64,000 nt of DNA from CAG-791 sp963593905 (GTDB lineage: Bacteria > Bacillota > Clostridia > Lachnospirales > Lachnospiraceae): NCBI GenBank assembly GCA_963593905.1, contig CAVBBL010000003.1:1-64000 (forward strand). Direction: 5' to 3'. Of this stretch, positions 8,210 through 16,854 are shown piece by piece. Each line of letters opens with the position of its first letter. Within the stretch, counting starts at the first letter, position 1. The position numbers and the translations under genes are program-made. The notes under the pieces are model-generated. The model was given only the letters and a program-made list of their open reading frames with translations, made no database searches and was not told where the DNA came from.

Positions 8210-9670
8210 CTAACAATCCTGCGCCATCTCCAGTGCCTTTAAGGAAGCGCCCGCCTTATTCAGACATTCCTGATACTCTTTTTCCGGTATGGAGTCTGCC
8301 ACGATGCCGGCGCCGCTGCGCACAAAAACTTTTCCGTTTTTCTTGTAGGCAATGCGGATGGCAATGCAGGTATCCATATTGCCTGTGAAGTCTATATACC
8401 CAATGGCACCACCGTAAATACCTCTCTTATTGTTTTCCAACTCTGCGATGAGCTGGCAGGCGCGGATTTTAGGAGCGCCGGAAAGTGTTCCGGCAGGCAA
8501 TACAGCAGCCACGGCATCCAGTGCATCAAATTCCGGGGCTATTTCGCCCCGAACCGTGGAGCCGATATGCATGACATGGGAGTAACGCTCTATGGAATGC
8601 AGCTTTTCTACCTGTACCGTACCGAATTTGCTGATTTTTCCAAGGTCATTGCGGCCAAGATCCACCAGCATATTGTGCTCTGCCAGTTCCTTTTCATCTG
8701 CCAGCAATTCCTTTTCCAGTGCGGTATCCTCCTCCGGACTCTTTCCTCTGGGTCTCGTACCTGCCAGCGGAAAGGTATGCAGAATGCCGTCCTCCAGCTT
8801 TACCAAAGTCTCCGGAGAGGCACCGGCCACCTCTACGTCGGTTCCGGAAAAGTAGAACATGTAAGGAGAAGGATTAATGGTGCGCAGCATACGATACGTA
8901 TTTAGAAGACTTCCTTCAAAAGGAGCACAAAGTCTGTTGGATAAAACAATCTGAAAGATGTCTCCTTCTTTTATATAATGCTTGGCTTTTTCCACCATCT
9001 GACAATACTGTTCCTTGTCAAATAAAGGCTCGGCCTTGCCGAGGAGTTTGCCTGCAGGTTCTTCTTTTTTCTCACCGTTCTTTAAAAGATCAGCCAGCTG
9101 TTGAAGACGTCTGACCGCTTTATTATACTCTTCCTCCGGATTATCCAGGGACATATTGACGATCAGAATGATCTTCTGGCGCAGATTGTCAAAAGCAATG
9201 ACCTGATCAAAAAGCATGAGATCCACGTCCTTGAAATTCTCCGTATCCTCTGCCTTACAGCGAACGCTGGGCTCACTGTAGCCTAAATAATCATAGGAAA
9301 AATAGCCCACCAGCCCACCGGTAAAGGATGGCAGATAAGAAAATCTGGGACTTTTATACTCTTCCAGAATCTGCCTAAGATAACTGGCCGGATCTTCTGT
9401 CTGAATGGAGAGATCGCCGATTTTCATCTGCCCTTTTACACAGCTGATCTCGAGTTTCGGATCGTACCCCAGAAAAGTATATCGTCCCCAAGTCTCATTG
9501 GCCTGTGCGGACTCCAGCATATAACAATGGCTGGATACATTTTTAAGAATCCGCATGGTCTCGATGGGGGTAATAAAATCAGATAAAAGCTCGCAACTCA
9601 CAGGAAGAACCTTGTAGCTTCCTTCCGCTGCAATCCTCTCTATTTCTTCTTTAGAAGGCAAAAAAACCAT
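8210..9670 (-). CDS. trpE: Anthranilate synthase component I
   Basis: A 486-residue chorismate-utilising enzyme that makes anthranilate from chorismate with ammonia from TrpG. The C-terminal chorismate-binding domain (about 215-480) holds SNRLCAPF, AGTRPRG, DLGRNDLG and SGAPKIRA. The N-terminal MLESAQ segment near residue 53 matches the LLES-type tryptophan feedback site, so feedback inhibition is likely. It is the first gene after the T-box; AAAGGAGCAGAAG precedes the ATG. Confidence 0.98.
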   Translation of the reverse strand: MVFLPSKEEIERIAAEGSYKVLPVSCELLSDFITPIETMRILKNVSSHCYMLESAQANETWGRYTFLGYDPKLEISCVKGQMKIGDLSIQTEDPASYLRQILEEYKSPRFSYLPSFTGGLVGYFSYDYLGYSEPSVRCKAEDTENFKDVDLMLFDQVIAFDNLRQKIILIVNMSLDNPEEEYNKAVRRLQQLADLLKNGEKKEEPAGKLLGKAEPLFDKEQYCQMVEKAKHYIKEGDIFQIVLSNRLCAPFEGSLLNTYRMLRTINPSPYMFYFSGTDVEVAGASPETLVKLEDGILHTFPLAGTRPRGKSPEEDTALEKELLADEKELAEHNMLVDLGRNDLGKISKFGTVQVEKLHSIERYSHVMHIGSTVRGEIAPEFDALDAVAAVLPAGTLSGAPKIRACQLIAELENNKRGIYGGAIGYIDFTGNMDTCIAIRIAYKKNGKVFVRSGAGIVADSIPEKEYQECLNKAGASLKALEMAQDC

Positions 9671-9725
9671 CTTCTGCTCCTTTCCATTCTTAGCAAGGTA
9701 ACCGTATCATCTGCGAGCTTTTTGT

Positions 9726-10020
9726 AAAAAAAAGTCCTTGACAGCTCATCAGACATAAGCTATCAAGGACGAATATTACAAATCTATCCGCGGTGCCACC
9801 TTGTATTCACGAATTGCTTCGTGCTCTTATCAGGATACCTCTATATCCCTGGCATATGACGTCTGCCTTTACGTCACAGAATACTCTGCTGCAAGCATTT
9901 GCTCTGTGCCCTCAGCGATCCATTTGGCAACTTGTTTCTCATCTGATTCTCAGCATCTCAGATTCTCTGTAAAGGCATCATTGCTTTGATCTTCGCTTCA
10001 ACGGTTTAATCTATGAAATT
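9726..10020 (-). promoter_or_regulatory. T-box riboswitch, tRNA-Trp specific
   Basis: The transcribed strand carries the T-box core AAGGTGGCACCGCGG (9788-9802), which pairs with the tRNA acceptor end. It is followed by a terminator stem starting GTCCTTGATAGC and ending GCTGTCAAGGAC (9734-9770) with eight U (9726-9733). Stem I lies upstream; its 3' side reads AAATGGATCGCT, with a UGG triplet at 9920-9922 as the probable specifier for Trp. Uncharged tRNA-Trp should favour the antiterminator and switch on trpEGDCFBA. The specifier was assigned by eye from the Stem I base pairing AGCGA.../...TCGCT. Confidence 0.95.
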
Positions 10021-10030
10021 TATTAACCAA

Positions 10031-10059
10031 ATACTAGCACCCGGAAACAGTTCTGTCAA
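10031..10059 (-). promoter_or_regulatory. trp operon promoter
   Basis: On the minus strand TTGACA (10054-10059) and TAGTAT (10031-10036) are 17 nt apart, placing the start of transcription just before T-box Stem I. Confidence 0.9.
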
Positions 10060-10067
10060 CCGTGGTT

Positions 10068-10787
10068 TTACTCTTCTGTTGTCTCCTCAGCAGAGCTTTC
10101 CTGCGAAGAATTTTCCTGTACGTCATCTTCATCAGATGTCTGTGCATCATCTTCACTCACTTCACTTACCTCGCCGGAGGCATCCACACTGCTGTCTTCA
10201 CTGGCCTCCTCCGTGGCAGCCTCAGTGCTTTCTTCCTCGGAGGATTCCTCACTGGTATCTGTCAGATCATCCACCGTCTTATTAAATGCTGTATAAATCG
10301 TAGAGGTTACCGTATAAATCGTAGTGGAATCATCCACCTGCAGATAGTAGCGGCTGATGGTACTGTTCTTATCACCAATCTTTATAGTATGGTTCGTTCC
10401 GTCACTTAAAGCAAAGTAAATGGTCAGTTGTGGATCATCCAGACCATATTGGGCAAAGTCTGTCACGTCCGCTATCTCATTATCGCCTGTGATCTCTGCA
10501 AGGTCGGATGTCATAGTGGAGACATTGCTCTCTTTTACCTTTGCATCTGCATTGTCTGCAAATTTCCATGTATCATCTTCTTTTTTAAGATTATAGGAAA
10601 CCTCTGTACCAGTAACAGAAATTTCAGTAATCTCCGCATCCTCTGCCAGAGCTAATGCTGTATAGCTCTCGTCACTGTCCTCCTTGGCCTGCTTCTTTTT
10701 AGAAAAAGCACTGGCGCCAAAATAGCCGCCTATGCAGGCAATAAGAACCACAAGAAGCACGATCAATTGTATTTTCTGTTTTTTCAT
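10068..10787 (-). CDS. DUF4340-domain membrane-anchored protein
   Basis: A 239-residue protein with an N-terminal transmembrane anchor (about 5-24), then a DUF4340-type region (about 40-180). The C-terminal tail of some 60 residues is almost entirely Glu, Ser, Asp and Thr. DUF4340 proteins commonly follow ABC-2/GldG genes, as here; the three genes transcribed together suggest an exporter or envelope complex of unknown cargo. The start at 10787 (MKKQKIQ) is chosen because the upstream in-frame ATG is part of the RBS (ATGAGGATTAAT). The molecular function is unknown. Confidence 0.8.
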   Translation of the reverse strand: MKKQKIQLIVLLVVLIACIGGYFGASAFSKKKQAKEDSDESYTALALAEDAEITEISVTGTEVSYNLKKEDDTWKFADNADAKVKESNVSTMTSDLAEITGDNEIADVTDFAQYGLDDPQLTIYFALSDGTNHTIKIGDKNSTISRYYLQVDDSTTIYTVTSTIYTAFNKTVDDLTDTSEESSEEESTEAATEEASEDSSVDASGEVSEVSEDDAQTSDEDDVQENSSQESSAEETTEE

Positions 10788-10789
10788 AT

Positions 10790-10870
10790 TAATCCTCATT
10801 TCTAAGCAGCTCTGCCGCGAAGAGGCAACGAGAATTTCAGATTCCGCAGCCTACCTGCGGCTTCACCTGC
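10790..10870 (-). repeat. Leader repeat upstream of the DUF4340 gene
   Basis: GCAGCTCTGCCGC and GAAGAGGCAACGAGAATTTC followed by CCGCAGCCTACCTGCGG. It fills the gap between the permease stop and the DUF4340 start, and shares the ATCCTCATTTCT stretch with the trpF copy. Confidence 0.75.
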
Positions 10871-10880
10871 ACGATCTGCT

Positions 10881-13001
10881 TTACTTCTTCCTCCGCATCA
10901 GCCATGTAATAAAGCCAACGAGTAAGATCACCACCGGAATCACGATCACACACAGTATGCTCAGTGTGATCTGTTTCATGGAGGAAATAGTCATAGAGGA
11001 GCTGGAATAACTCTTCACAGGAATGGAAACACTGCTGGTAGCTTCCACCATGTTGCCGAAGGTGCCGGTGAACAGGCTTAAGTTGGAACCGGAAACCATC
11101 TGGTCTGCATTATCTGTAAACAACTGGGAGCAACCATAAATGTAAGCGGTGGAGCTGCCGTCTGTGCGCTGTGCTTTTAAGCCGATAACGAAGCTGCCTG
11201 CCTCATCCTGATCCGTCTGCTCCAGCGTCTGATTGGGTGTGGTCACATCCGCATGAATATAAGCGCTGTCAGAGGTCGTCAACAAGGCTGTAAAGCTAAT
11301 GCCTGTATTTTCCTCATCGTAGGAAAGTGCCTGCGCATAAGGAGCAAATACATAGCCGTTTCCGGAGAGTACGCCGGAGGTGGCATCATCATCGGAAGAA
11401 ACGGTGGGCAGCAGATAATAGCCGTTACTGTAGAAATTGTTTCTATTGTTGTCAATGACGATGCCGGCCTTTGCACTCACTCCGTAAAAGTCGAGAATTG
11501 TATTGAAATTGGTCATGTCATCGGTGGCCTGGAAATTGGTGATGATCACGGCATTTCCGCCATTTTCCAGATAATCTGTGACTTTCTTTGCGTCATCTGC
11601 TGAAAAATCAGAAGAAGGTGCATTTATGACTACGGCCTGCGCGTCCTCCGGCACCGCATCCTCTGTCAGAAGGTTTAAATCAGCCGTCTCGATATTCTGT
11701 TTCTTTAAGGCATTCAGGAAATCCTCATCCAGAGAACTCTCTCCATGCCCTGTGATCATGTACACCTTTGGCATATCATCTGTAGTCACATAGGCAATGG
11801 CAGAGGTAATCTGTCCCTCTCCGTCATATCCGGTGGTCTCATAGGAGTAGGTAGAATAATTTAGGGAACTCTCATAGAGATCGCTGTAGTTAATGACTTT
11901 GCTGCGTTCGGCGCTCTCTACTACCAGACTGTTTTGGTACAGTGTAGAGGCATTATCGGAATATTTGTTTATGAATTCCGGATTCACCGCAGGATCTACC
12001 GTGCTGACCGTAATGTGGCTGGAAAGTGATTCATATTGTGCCAGCGTATTCTTTACCAGCTCATCCTGGCTTTTTTCGCTGGCCAGCACATAAATAGTAA
12101 TATCTTCATCCAGTGCCTTAACCAGTGTCTTGGTGTCATCTGTCAATGTGTAGAGCTTATTCTGAGAAACATCGATGGTCTTATAGCTCTCCGGCAAGGC
12201 ATTTACCGCCAGGTTGACTACCACCGTAATCACCACAGCCACGGCAATCAGGCTGGTGCTGTAAGCTCCAAAGGACAATGTCTTTTTGGAAATTGAATAA
12301 CGGCGCTTCTGAATTGCCTGGCTGGTCAGGAAAAGGAACAGTGCGATGACGGATACCAGATACACTACAGCCGTAATATCCAGCTGATCATTTAAAAAGG
12401 TATCAAATCTTGCAGTGGTATCAAAACAATCCAAAATCTTTGTCAGCCAGTTGCCGCTGGAAGAGATCATGCTGGTGATATTGGACATCAGGAAGGACGC
12501 CAGCAAAAGTCCGAAGGAAATAACAGCGGAAATGATCGGATTCTCTGTCAGAGAAGAAGCAAACTCCGCAATAGCGATGCTGGCCAGTCCAAAGAGCCAA
12601 AGTCCCAAAATGGCAGTATAGTTAGAGCCAAAGGGAATGGTTCCAAAGAGGGAAAAGAGCAGCGGATACAGACATACGGCTGCAATCGGAATAGAAAAGA
12701 CAGCCGCTACAGCCATGAATTTACCAAATACAACGCTGCCGATAGACACCGGTGCAGTAAAAAGCAGCTGATCCGTTTTTTGTCTGCGCTCTTCCGCAAA
12801 AACCCTCATGGTAAGAACAGGAATCAATAAAAGAAGAACAATAGAGCCCATGGAAAGAGAATTAACGATCGTAGTGCGAAGTCCAAGGAAATTGTAGGCT
12901 GCTACGTAAAGGGAAATAAAGAACCACAGCACGCCGATGAAAAGCCATCCGATAAAGGAATGAAAATAGGATTTAAAATCCCTTTTAAATATGGCAAGCA
13001 T
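10881..13001 (-). CDS. ABC-2 permease fused to GldG-type auxiliary domain
   Basis: A 706-residue membrane protein. Residues about 1-245 form an ABC-2 permease with six predicted helices. Another helix near 250-270 leads into a large extracytoplasmic GldG/ABC_transp_aux-type domain (about 275-660), and a final helix with positive end (WLMRRKK) closes it. It corresponds to GldF and GldG in one chain. The ATPase gene lies 26 nt upstream and the DUF4340 gene follows, so the three probably form one transporter. Flavobacterial GldAFG takes part in gliding, but Clostridia do not glide, so the substrate here is unknown. Confidence 0.85.
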   Translation of the reverse strand: MLAIFKRDFKSYFHSFIGWLFIGVLWFFISLYVAAYNFLGLRTTIVNSLSMGSIVLLLLIPVLTMRVFAEERRQKTDQLLFTAPVSIGSVVFGKFMAVAAVFSIPIAAVCLYPLLFSLFGTIPFGSNYTAILGLWLFGLASIAIAEFASSLTENPIISAVISFGLLLASFLMSNITSMISSSGNWLTKILDCFDTTARFDTFLNDQLDITAVVYLVSVIALFLFLTSQAIQKRRYSISKKTLSFGAYSTSLIAVAVVITVVVNLAVNALPESYKTIDVSQNKLYTLTDDTKTLVKALDEDITIYVLASEKSQDELVKNTLAQYESLSSHITVSTVDPAVNPEFINKYSDNASTLYQNSLVVESAERSKVINYSDLYESSLNYSTYSYETTGYDGEGQITSAIAYVTTDDMPKVYMITGHGESSLDEDFLNALKKQNIETADLNLLTEDAVPEDAQAVVINAPSSDFSADDAKKVTDYLENGGNAVIITNFQATDDMTNFNTILDFYGVSAKAGIVIDNNRNNFYSNGYYLLPTVSSDDDATSGVLSGNGYVFAPYAQALSYDEENTGISFTALLTTSDSAYIHADVTTPNQTLEQTDQDEAGSFVIGLKAQRTDGSSTAYIYGCSQLFTDNADQMVSGSNLSLFTGTFGNMVEATSSVSIPVKSYSSSSMTISSMKQITLSILCVIVIPVVILLVGFITWLMRRKK

Positions 13002-13027
13002 AATATCTATCTACCTCATTTCATAAA

Positions 13028-14113
13028 TTACTCTTGATTCACAGCATCTGAAGAAGCTTCCGGCTCTTCATCCGGCGTTTCATTTTGTTCTTCATTCGTT
13101 GTTTCATTCTGAATGTCTGTTTCTTCAAAGGCATCTTGCGCTTTTGTATCGCTCAGTTTGCCACTGGCGGCTGCCTCGCCTGTCAGCGTCAGGAAAATAT
13201 CCTCCAGAGACTTCTCTTTTCTGGACATGGAAAGGACTGTCAGTCCGGTTCCGAATATAGCCGTGGAAACTGCAGGACGAATATCCTCCTGCTTATCGGT
13301 TTCAATGACAGCGGTGACATTTTCCGAGCCATCCTCTGCTGCCGTATTTTCAAAGGAAACACTCTTTTTATCCGGAATACTCTGCAAAGCTTTTTCCAGT
13401 GCCTCCTGGCTTCCCAATACCGTTACGGAGATTTCCTGTGTGGTAGTCATCTTTTCACTGAGTCCTTCCGGTGTATCGCTTGCCACCATCTGGCCGTGAT
13501 TAATGATCCAGATATAATCACAGACAGCGCTGACATCGGACAATATATGGGAACTTAAAATGATGGTATGTTCCTCTTTTAGGGAGCGGATATAGTCAAA
13601 CATCTCCCTTTGCTGCTCCGGATCAAGGCCGGAGGTGGGCTCATCGAGAATAATGATTGCCGGATTATTGATGATAGCCTGTGCCAGTCCCACTCTCTGC
13701 TTATAGCCCTTAGACAGGTTCTTGATAAGACGATACTGTACCTCCAACACCTCTGTCTTTTTCATGGCCTGGGCTACGGCTTCTGCTCTTTCCTTTTTAG
13801 GGATCTTTTTGAGCTCAGCAGCAAATTCCAGATACTCACGGACCGTCATGTCAGGGTATACCGGTGGCACCTCCGGTAAATAGCCAATGCGCGCTTTTGC
13901 CTCCTCCGGCTGTTTCATGATATCAAAATCATCGATTCGCACAGTGCCGGCAGAGGGCGCAAGATAACCGGTCATCATGTTCATGGTCGTGGACTTGCCG
14001 GCGCCGTTAGGGCCAAGGAAACCGTAAATTTTTCCTTTTTCGGCGGTAAAAGACAGGTCAGCCACCGCAGCATGATTCCCATACCGCTTTGTGAGATGGG
14101 ATACTTCAATCAC
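13028..14113 (-). CDS. ABC transporter ATP-binding protein (GldA-type)
   Basis: A 361-residue ATPase with Walker A GPNGAGKST, signature LSKGYKQRVGLAQ, Walker B IIILDEPTSGLD and the H-loop SSHILSDV. The nucleotide-binding domain covers about 1-220, then a DUF4162-like region. The last 35 residues are an unusual acidic Asn/Glu-rich tail (for example NEEQNETPDEEPE). It is the first gene of the ATPase, permease/GldG, DUF4340 operon. ACAGAGGAGGAAC is the RBS. Confidence 0.93.
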   Translation of the reverse strand: MIEVSHLTKRYGNHAAVADLSFTAEKGKIYGFLGPNGAGKSTTMNMMTGYLAPSAGTVRIDDFDIMKQPEEAKARIGYLPEVPPVYPDMTVREYLEFAAELKKIPKKERAEAVAQAMKKTEVLEVQYRLIKNLSKGYKQRVGLAQAIINNPAIIILDEPTSGLDPEQQREMFDYIRSLKEEHTIILSSHILSDVSAVCDYIWIINHGQMVASDTPEGLSEKMTTTQEISVTVLGSQEALEKALQSIPDKKSVSFENTAAEDGSENVTAVIETDKQEDIRPAVSTAIFGTGLTVLSMSRKEKSLEDIFLTLTGEAAASGKLSDTKAQDAFEETDIQNETTNEEQNETPDEEPEASSDAVNQE

Positions 14114-14244
14114 TTTCTGTTCCTCCTCTGTTTATGCTTGGATATACATCCGCCCGCCGCCCTCACGCAGTGGGCAGATGACTTTCAAAATGGATAGCTA
14201 CGGCACAGTTTTCGTATGAGAAGCAAAACCCGTATCGTAACATT

Positions 14245-14294
14245 GATCATCATATATTTATATTTTCGTGTAAGCAGAAAATTTATATGATGAT
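14245..14294. repeat. AT-rich inverted repeat upstream of the ABC operon
   Basis: ATCATCATATATTTATATTTTC (14245-14266) mirrors GAAAATTTATATGATGAT (14276-14294) with a small gap. The rest of the 318-nt space between 14114 and 14431 holds one terminator and no gene. I could not assign a convincing promoter here; the repeat may be an operator or a hairpin at the 5' end of the ABC transcript. Confidence 0.5.
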
Positions 14295-14298
14295 GCAT

Positions 14299-14335
14299 AA
14301 AAAAAGAGTATTCAGAATATGCTCTGAATACTCTT
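14299..14335 (-). terminator. Terminator of the secreted repeat-protein gene
   Basis: A 13-bp stem, AAGAGTATTCAGA with TCTGAATACTCTT (14304-14335), is followed on the minus strand by seven T (14299-14305). Confidence 0.88.
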
Positions 14336-14431
14336 TTAAGATTAGGGTTCAATTGTGTTTTTCATGCAATCATTTTGTGAAAGTTGTGTGTCTGCTTCGA
14401 AGCACCATGCTGCCGTTCCTTGTGGAGCGTC

Positions 14432-15502
14432 TCAATTAGCTGCGATGGAAATTGCATGCAGATAGCCATCGGAAGCACCGGCGCAGGATACCTTGACGCT
14501 GCGGCCAATCATCAATATGCCGCTGCTCATAGTAGTGCCGGTATCCATCTTGATCTGCATGGTGCCGCCGGAAGTAGATAAATACAGGGTCTGGGAATTA
14601 GTTCCGGATGCCACAGTACCTGTTACACTGACAGCTGCATTGGTATTGACCGTTGCAGAGGAAGCACTGACAGGATTACTGTTATCTACTACCTGTGCTG
14701 CATGCATATAAGCATCACTGCCCCGATATACGGATACAGACACATTCTGCCCGGGTGTCAAAACCTTACATTTGCTGATATCGGTAGCGATATCCAGCAC
14801 GATTTCCATATTGCCGCCGGAGGTGGAGAGCTTCAACAGGCTGGTGGTGGTCTTATCCTGCACAGTACCGCTTAAAACGGTGGCCGTCTGGCCGTTAAAG
14901 GTAGTGGTCGTCACAGTGCTGGCAATATCGGAGATGGAAAGAGCGTGAAGATAGCCGTCGGAGCCTCCGCCGCATTTGACTGTCACATTTTTATTTAAAG
15001 TCAGCACCTTGCAGCCGGAGAGATCCGTGGTGGAATCCAACTTAATCTGCATAGTGCCGCCGCTGGTAGACAGATACAGAAGATCATCCGTAGTATTGGA
15101 TGCTACCGTTCCCTGAACAGTGGTGGGATTTTTGCTGTTAATGGTGACCGGTCCGCTGGACTTGCCGTTAGAGAGCTTGGAGGCATGAAGATAACCATCT
15201 GAACCACCGTAACATTCCACAGTAACGGTATTATCGGGAAAAAGTACCTTGCAGTTGGTGGTATCGGTGCTGCTGTCGATCTTAATCTCCATATTACCGG
15301 CGCTGGTAGATAGATAGAGCATGCTGGATGTAGTATTGCTGCGCACTTTTCCCTGTACTGTATAGCTCTGGGCTGCCTGTACCTCTGCCGGATTCACCAG
15401 AAAAATCCCCATAGAAAGAAGAGCTGTACCAATACCTGCCACACAACGAAGATACAAGCTTCCTCCATTTCTTTTTTCTTTGTTCATCTTTCTCAATATC
15501 AT
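14432..15502 (-). CDS. Secreted protein with four tandem ~78-residue repeats
   Basis: A 356-residue protein with a signal peptide (basic MILRKMNKEKR, hydrophobic core, cleavage probably after VQAA near 44). The mature part is four tandem repeats of about 75-85 residues, starting near 50, 128, 209 and 292. Each has the pattern G-x-V-x(8-10)-L-x-LSTS-x-G-x-M-[EQ]-I, then a CKVL-like segment and a GSDGYLHA-like end. The alternating beta pattern resembles DUF5666 or OB-like folds, but this is not certain. No LPXTG, cell-wall repeat or catalytic motif was seen. GGGAGGTAGGT precedes the start. Function unknown; an extracellular binding role is possible. Confidence 0.8.
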   Translation of the reverse strand: MILRKMNKEKRNGGSLYLRCVAGIGTALLSMGIFLVNPAEVQAAQSYTVQGKVRSNTTSSMLYLSTSAGNMEIKIDSSTDTTNCKVLFPDNTVTVECYGGSDGYLHASKLSNGKSSGPVTINSKNPTTVQGTVASNTTDDLLYLSTSGGTMQIKLDSTTDLSGCKVLTLNKNVTVKCGGGSDGYLHALSISDIASTVTTTTFNGQTATVLSGTVQDKTTTSLLKLSTSGGNMEIVLDIATDISKCKVLTPGQNVSVSVYRGSDAYMHAAQVVDNSNPVSASSATVNTNAAVSVTGTVASGTNSQTLYLSTSGGTMQIKMDTGTTMSSGILMIGRSVKVSCAGASDGYLHAISIAAN

Positions 15503-15513
15503 ACCTACCTCCC

Positions 15514-15578
15514 ATACCGCAGCTTATCTGCGGCAACGCAAAGAGAATTTCTCAACGGCAAATTCTCCGATACATAAC
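15514..15578 (-). repeat. Leader repeat upstream of the secreted repeat protein
   Basis: CCGCAGCTTATCTGCGG hairpin, AACGCAAAGAG linker, then GAGAATTTCTCAACGGCAAATTCTC hairpin and CGATAC end. It abuts the RBS of the gene starting at 15502. Confidence 0.85.
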
Positions 15579-15619
15579 CAAAGGATTTCCCTGAATCTCT
15601 CTTCAGAAACTGTCTTTTC

Positions 15620-15648
15620 ATTATACTTTACTTTCTGTCTCTTGCCAA
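15620..15648 (-). promoter_or_regulatory. Promoter of the secreted repeat-protein gene
   Basis: TTGGCA (15643-15648) and TATAAT (15620-15625) on the minus strand, 17-nt spacer. Its -35 is shared with the divergent LysR promoter. Confidence 0.82.
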
Positions 15649-15668
15649 CCTGTGTAATATGCTATACT
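15642..15668 (+). promoter_or_regulatory. Putative promoter of the LysR gene
   Basis: TTGCCA (15642-15647) and TATACT (15663-15668) with a short 15-nt spacer. The palindromic TTGCCAA forms the -35 for both directions, so a regulator bound here would affect both genes. Confidence 0.6.
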
Positions 15669-15723
15669 TAGGCAATGATTATGTACTGTCCAATGCAGTT
15701 TCCAATTGTCGGAGAGAAATGCA

Positions 15724-16626
15724 ATGAATTCCAATTTTGATTACTACCGTGTTTTTTATTATGTGGCAAAATACGGCAACCTCACAAAAGCTGCTGCTGC
15801 CTTACAAACCAGCCAGCCAGCTGTCACAAGGACCATTCATAAACTGGAGGACGACCTGGGGTGCCGTCTCTTTGTCAGAAGCAAGAATGGCATGACACTG
15901 ACCTCAGAAGGGAAGACCTTTTACGAATATGCCTCAGCCGGCTGCGCACAGTTTATGAAAGGGGAGCAAACACTTACGAATCTTCTGTCACTGGAGGAGG
16001 GTTCCATCACCATCAGTGCCACAGAGACTGCCCTGCATTGCTGTCTGTTGCAGGCAATGGAACAGTTTACCGCTCTGCATTCCAAGGTGACTTTTCGAAT
16101 TCTCAACATGAGTTCCAGTGAATCCATCCGTGCCCTTTCTCAGGGACGCGCGGACATGGCCATGATCTCCTCCCTGCCCTTTGCCATGGAGGAACCTTTT
16201 GTCGCTCATACCGTGCATACCTATACGGATATTCTCATCGGCGGGCAAAAGTACATGCACCTGAAGGCAAAGACAATGACACTGACAGAGCTCTCTGCCT
16301 ATCCCTGGGTAAGCCTCACTCAGGATGCGATCTCCAGAAAATTTTTAAACACCTATTTTGCAGAACACGGACTACTCTTTAGTCCTGCCGTTGAATTGGG
16401 AACCACAGACTTAATCCTCTCTGCTATAGAACATAACCTGGGCATAGGTTTTCTGCCGCCGGAATTTGCCAGACAAGCGCTTCGGGCAGGCACTGTGGGC
16501 AAAATCATGATTCCGGAAGAGATGCCTTCCAGACGGGTGCTCCTTGTCTATGACGCAGAATATCCCCAGAGCGTTGCCTCAGCTGCTTTCCGCAAATTCA
16601 TCGTAGAAGAATTCATTCCAGACTAA
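15724..16626 (+). CDS. LysR-family transcriptional regulator
   Basis: A 300-residue LysR-type regulator. The winged helix-turn-helix is at about 4-62 (FYYVAKYGNLTKAAAALQTSQP followed by the recognition helix), and a substrate-binding domain follows from about 88. The ATG at 15724 with GGAGAG upstream is chosen over a TTG 18 nt earlier. It is divergent from the secreted repeat-protein gene with overlapping promoters and convergent with phosphoketolase. LysR proteins usually act on the divergent neighbour, so the secreted protein is the likeliest target. The effector is unknown. Confidence 0.92.
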   Translation: MNSNFDYYRVFYYVAKYGNLTKAAAALQTSQPAVTRTIHKLEDDLGCRLFVRSKNGMTLTSEGKTFYEYASAGCAQFMKGEQTLTNLLSLEEGSITISATETALHCCLLQAMEQFTALHSKVTFRILNMSSSESIRALSQGRADMAMISSLPFAMEEPFVAHTVHTYTDILIGGQKYMHLKAKTMTLTELSAYPWVSLTQDAISRKFLNTYFAEHGLLFSPAVELGTTDLILSAIEHNLGIGFLPPEFARQALRAGTVGKIMIPEEMPSRRVLLVYDAEYPQSVASAAFRKFIVEEFIPD

Positions 16627-16702
16627 TCTGTAAAACAGGTGCCTACAGTTTCCAGCTGACGGATTGTGCTCCTTTCCTCGCACAAAATGTATTAAACGCA
16701 TA

Positions 16703-16755
16703 AAAAAATCTCTCACAACAGCCGGTAAAAGCTTGCCGTTGTGAGAGATTTTTTG
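16703..16755. terminator. Bidirectional terminator, LysR gene / phosphoketolase
   Basis: AAATCTCTCACAAC pairs with GTTGTGAGAGATTT across a loop centred near 16728; A-runs stand left and T-runs right. It separates two convergent genes. Confidence 0.88.
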
Positions 16756-16854
16756 CTCTTGCTGCGTTTAAATCATGTCATGGCATAATTTCATTGCATA
16801 ATTTCATTTCATGATGTTTTTCATTTCATCACGTTTTTTTTACATAAGATCCGA

